Part shown: piece after piece, positions 61,201-64,000 of the stretch
How positions within the stretch are numbered: position 1 is the stretch's first letter
Layout of the letters: every line of letters begins with the position of its first letter
NCBI GenBank assembly: GCA_021904315.1
Contig: CM038919.1
Coordinates: 1,860,001 to 1,924,000, forward strand
Length of the DNA stretch: 64,000 bases
From: Sphagnum magellanicum
Taxonomy: Eukaryota > Streptophyta > Sphagnopsida > Sphagnales > Sphagnaceae
Direction of reading: 5' to 3'
Position numbers and translations under genes: made by a program
Notes under the pieces: model-generated
Seen by the model: only the letters and a program-made list of their open reading frames with translations
Told to the model about the DNA's origin: nothing
Database searches by the model: none

Positions 61201-64000
61201 TTTGAAGGTGGTATAGTTGGCAAGTCCGAAGACTATAATCAAGGTGTCGAGAACAGGTATGGCCCCATAAGGTTTCTCTCTGATATGAGATTGGAGCAAT
61301 GCAAACCAAGTCTGTTCTTCAAGAAGACCCTTAGTATCACTCACTAGCGTTAATGTTAAGACACTCTCACCATGAAGAGGTTTGCTATTTAGAGGTGGCA
61401 GGATATTTGACCAGAGAACACAGTGAGGGTTCTGCATGTACATGACAAGTGTGTTCACAGATTCACTATTTTTGGCAGGAGCATGATTATGGCCACCCCA
61501 TCAGAGTGTCAGTTTGATGAGGAAATTTTGCATGCCTCAATTAGAATGTAGTATGTGGCAGATCGAAGTCATCTTTCTGCTTTTGTATGGGGACTGTTTA
61601 TGTGTGTGAAGAGCTGCAAACTTGGATGATCAAATAAAAATGTCAACTTTCCCTCTTTCTGCTCTCAGGACATGGAGTGATGATGGCAATCCATATGCAG
61701 CCAACAATACAAAAGTAAGGCATCCTTGCTGCCAGCTTGTGTTTCTGTTTTATGTGGCTGCAAGTACATTGAACCAAAATGGACATTTCTTTTGGGGCAC
61801 CTAGATGCTTGCATGGCCAGGGACAAGCTAGAATAAACTGAAGCTCACCGTGAAAAGCTTGTTGCAGTTTCAAGGAGGATACCTTGACTTTTTTTATTAG
61901 CTATGTTGTCCCTTAAGTGCTCATCAATAGCATGACTGAGTCTTCCCATTGCTTCCAGAAATGCAACAGAAACTCAGGATGCAGATGTTTGTATAATGGT
62001 TAGCTCAAAACTTTGAACTGACTATTGTATACTTATCTACACCTACTGTTGGGAGCCTGATGAAGTCAGAGGGTAATCATTGTAGCTCGTCACTGCCATT
62101 TGTGATGAAGGTGATGGTCTGACACTTTGTGAGTGGCTCTCATATTGTTATGACTGCACCCCTTGTTGACTTCAAAGTGTCATTCTGAAGATTTTTGGTG
62201 CAATTTTGTAACCTGATTTGAAGATTTTCATGTTAGTTCCAATCAGTCATAGCCCCAAATGAGGGTACTAATAATTAGTGTTAGATTAATGTCCTACTTT
62301 GTGTACATCATGGCGCTGGTTCAATGAAGCCATAATGGAACTTCTGAAACAGGATATCAAAGTTTATGATGAGAAGGCAGCGAAACTAGCTCTAGAGGAA
62401 GCAGCTACAGTCTCAGTGGAAGCAGAAACTTTTGAGATGCTGAGGAGTGAGTTGGCTGCACTAGAGTCTCGAGTTTGGCAATGTGCTGGGCAAGCAGGTG
62501 TTGATAGGGTGGGTCTTCTCATCACTGCTTCTCTCTCTGCAATTCCTACCATGTCCTCACAACATTCTCTTCGGGTTTCCAAATCCTTGGGATAATACTG
62601 CAGCTGTTATTCTGTTGTCTCATTCCTTAGCATGTTATTTGTCATAATTGATCACAAGTTTGGAGCATGTTTGCTTCTCCAGTTTGGTTCAGAAGGCTCC
62701 CTAAGCTGGTAGTCAGATGTTGATTGTCTTTTTACTTGCATGTCCTGGGTCAGCAAGCTGTAAGTGTTTCTATGCAGGTTGAGGTTTGCTTTCTGATATT
62801 GTCCATTGGTAAACTCCACATTTTGACAGGTTCTATCTCTGTCTTCTTCATTGTCAGTCAAATTTACTGTCAATGGTGGTCAATGCAGCCTTTGTCTGAA
62901 GACAAATGGACATCTACATTAGATAAAGAGGTGCTAAGTAGCAGCTTATCAACTGAACTAGAAGAGGATTTTGATACTGAACTGGCTCGGGCATATGGGG
63001 ACATTTTCAGCAAGTCAATTGAGAAGCTCAAAGATGCAAGCACTGTGAGACTCTGCCTAACAACTCTCTCTTGGTTTCTTGATGTCAGGCAGCAGCATTA
63101 GAGTGGAAAGTTTGAGAGAAAGATCTACCTAAGCAATTTTTATTCCTGTCTTGTTTTAGCTTTTTAGTGCTTTCATCTAGGTGTTGATAACAGAGAGAAC
63201 AAGCCTATATCACATTTCTTTTATTGGCACTTCTATTATCTCCATTGCCATGTCACCATCTTAAAGTTATCTGGCAATGGTGGGCTGTCCAGGATGCATG
63301 GAGAGGCACTAAGCTGTTAGGGACAGATGTGGGAGTGGCAATGGTGCTCCTCAGAAGAGCTGTCTTAGGACAAAAGCTTACTGATCGGGAAGAAAAGATT
63401 TTGAGAAGGACACTCATGGATTTGGCTTCTGTTATACCTATAGGATTTCTCATGCTACTCCCGGTAAGCCCAAGGCTTGTGCTCTTCCATCCTTCAATTC
63501 CACTTTGGCTTTCTTGTGGTCCTTTGCAACTTATGAAAACTTCAACCAGCAAAGTTGGTGCCGAGTAGTTGTCTAAAAAAGTGCACTGACATGTTCATTT
63601 GTTGAACTATTTATGGTCAAGAGTGAATGATTATTATGGTTTTTCCACAGGTCACTGCTGTTGGGCATGCTGCTATTCTTGCTGCCATTCAAAAATATGT
63701 CCCTGCCCTGGTGAGTTAATTTTATCTTTCATCTTCGCTTTCCACATTCTGGATTATGCTCATGGGATTGTCTTTGATCATTGATTTTGAATGGTGTGTG
63801 GGCTTGAGCACACAGAAGGGGTGTATCTTTCTGCAGCATGAGTTTGTGTCCATGGGTTATATAGGATGTCAGTGTAGATATTATCTTGTTGATAGCTTCA
63901 ATAGCCTTCCAAATATATGCTTTGGGTGTGGTGTAGTTGTCTTCTGAGAGATCACTTGTTATGTTTGTCACAGATACCGAGTGCATATGGTCCTAAACGT
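55211..64000 (+). CDS. LETM1-like protein, 5' and central part (runs off the window)
   Basis: Phase-consistent exons: 55211-55801, 56106-56197, 56694-56858, 57319-57709, 57995-58113, 58612-58684, 58873-59099, 59253-59310 (or 59388), 59758-59999, 60101-60371, 60670-60879, 61150-61256, 61479-61547, 61669-61714, 62353-62508, 62889-63044, 63293-63463, 63651-63710 and 63974 onward; about 1,075 codons without a stop. The start has a Ser/Arg-rich, transit-peptide-like N-terminus. Plant LETM1-like signatures: KWLGIDKNAWLKSLAYQ, LLQAVEEIVIRG, RQSAPLRDSIKLQL, FGFFAALGSSTSAYL, EEMEWLPFYPG; a coiled coil (CSDLEKIRSLKREVEALESS); then the LETM1 core RRAVLGQKLTDREEKILRR and DLASVIPIGFLMLLP, followed by VTAVGHAAILAAIQKYVPAL. 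LETM1 proteins act in cation/proton exchange across the mitochondrial inner membrane. This branch is less studied, and plastid targeting is also possible. Exons 8-10 are the least certain. Confidence 0.88.
55802..56105 (+). other. GC-AG intron 1 of the LETM1-like gene
   Basis: Exon 1 ends CAG at 55799-55801 and the intron begins GCAAAC. Exon 2 begins after tgcag at 56106. Joining here keeps phase 0 and gives AYQ-VAVHSLLQAV, matching the family's YQ-x-x-V-x-SLLQAV spacing. The nearest GT downstream (55821, gtatcc) would leave the wrong phase. Confidence 0.7.

Noticed and set aside
1..64000. tRNA, rRNA, snoRNA or organellar-insert signals
   Set aside because: No cloverleaf A/B-box arrangement, rRNA core or plastid/mitochondrial gene sequence was recognised by eye; a covariance-model scan would be needed to exclude them.

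Overview
This is plant nuclear DNA. It is AT-rich and has split genes with GT-AG introns and GC-richer exons. Three plant-specific or plant-typical families are recognisable: a TRICHOME BIREFRINGENCE-LIKE (TBL) polysaccharide O-acetyltransferase, a GT37 cell-wall fucosyltransferase, and the plant LETM1-like family. Large gene-poor stretches hold retroelement relics and short tandem arrays. A seed-free land plant (fern or bryophyte) seems plausible, but this is a weak inference and the taxon cannot be fixed from the sequence.

Layout. 1-1768: the 3' part of a TBL gene on +, reading open to its stop. 1769-33399: mostly non-genic. It holds a 40-bp x6 tandem array (3824-4064), a 17-bp x4 array (4102-4169), one arm of a 1.6-kb dispersed repeat (A, 6225-7810), one arm of a 0.5-kb repeat (B, 11040-11545), a decayed non-LTR retroelement (about 15780-19790) split by an apparent solo LTR (18689-19559), a 0.7-0.8 kb tandem duplication (23641-25110), a ~155-bp tandem array (26041-26665), a possible transposase scrap (26917-27114), a gag-like relic interrupted only by TAG codons (28931-29510), and a fold-back MITE (29805-29940). 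33400-35202: an intact, intronless GT37 fucosyltransferase. 35203-43700: GC-richer DNA with an ankyrin-repeat pseudogene (minus) and a spliced but apparently damaged minus-strand gene of unknown family. 44000-50200: a second MITE, the inverted partner of repeat B, and three tandem arrays. 50221-52080: a minus-strand TBL pseudogene, inverted relative to the gene at the left edge. 52280-53880: the inverted partner of repeat A. 55211-64000: the first ~19 exons of a LETM1-like gene on +, running off the right edge.

No operon-like or pathway logic links the genes, although the TBL and GT37 families both act in the Golgi on wall polysaccharides. The best-supported unusual points are a GC-AG intron in the LETM1-like gene, extra exons in the middle of that gene, the living/dead inverted TBL pair, and the nested solo LTR whose removal restores the host element's frame. 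I found no convincing new biological system. All repeat and homology statements come from reading by eye.
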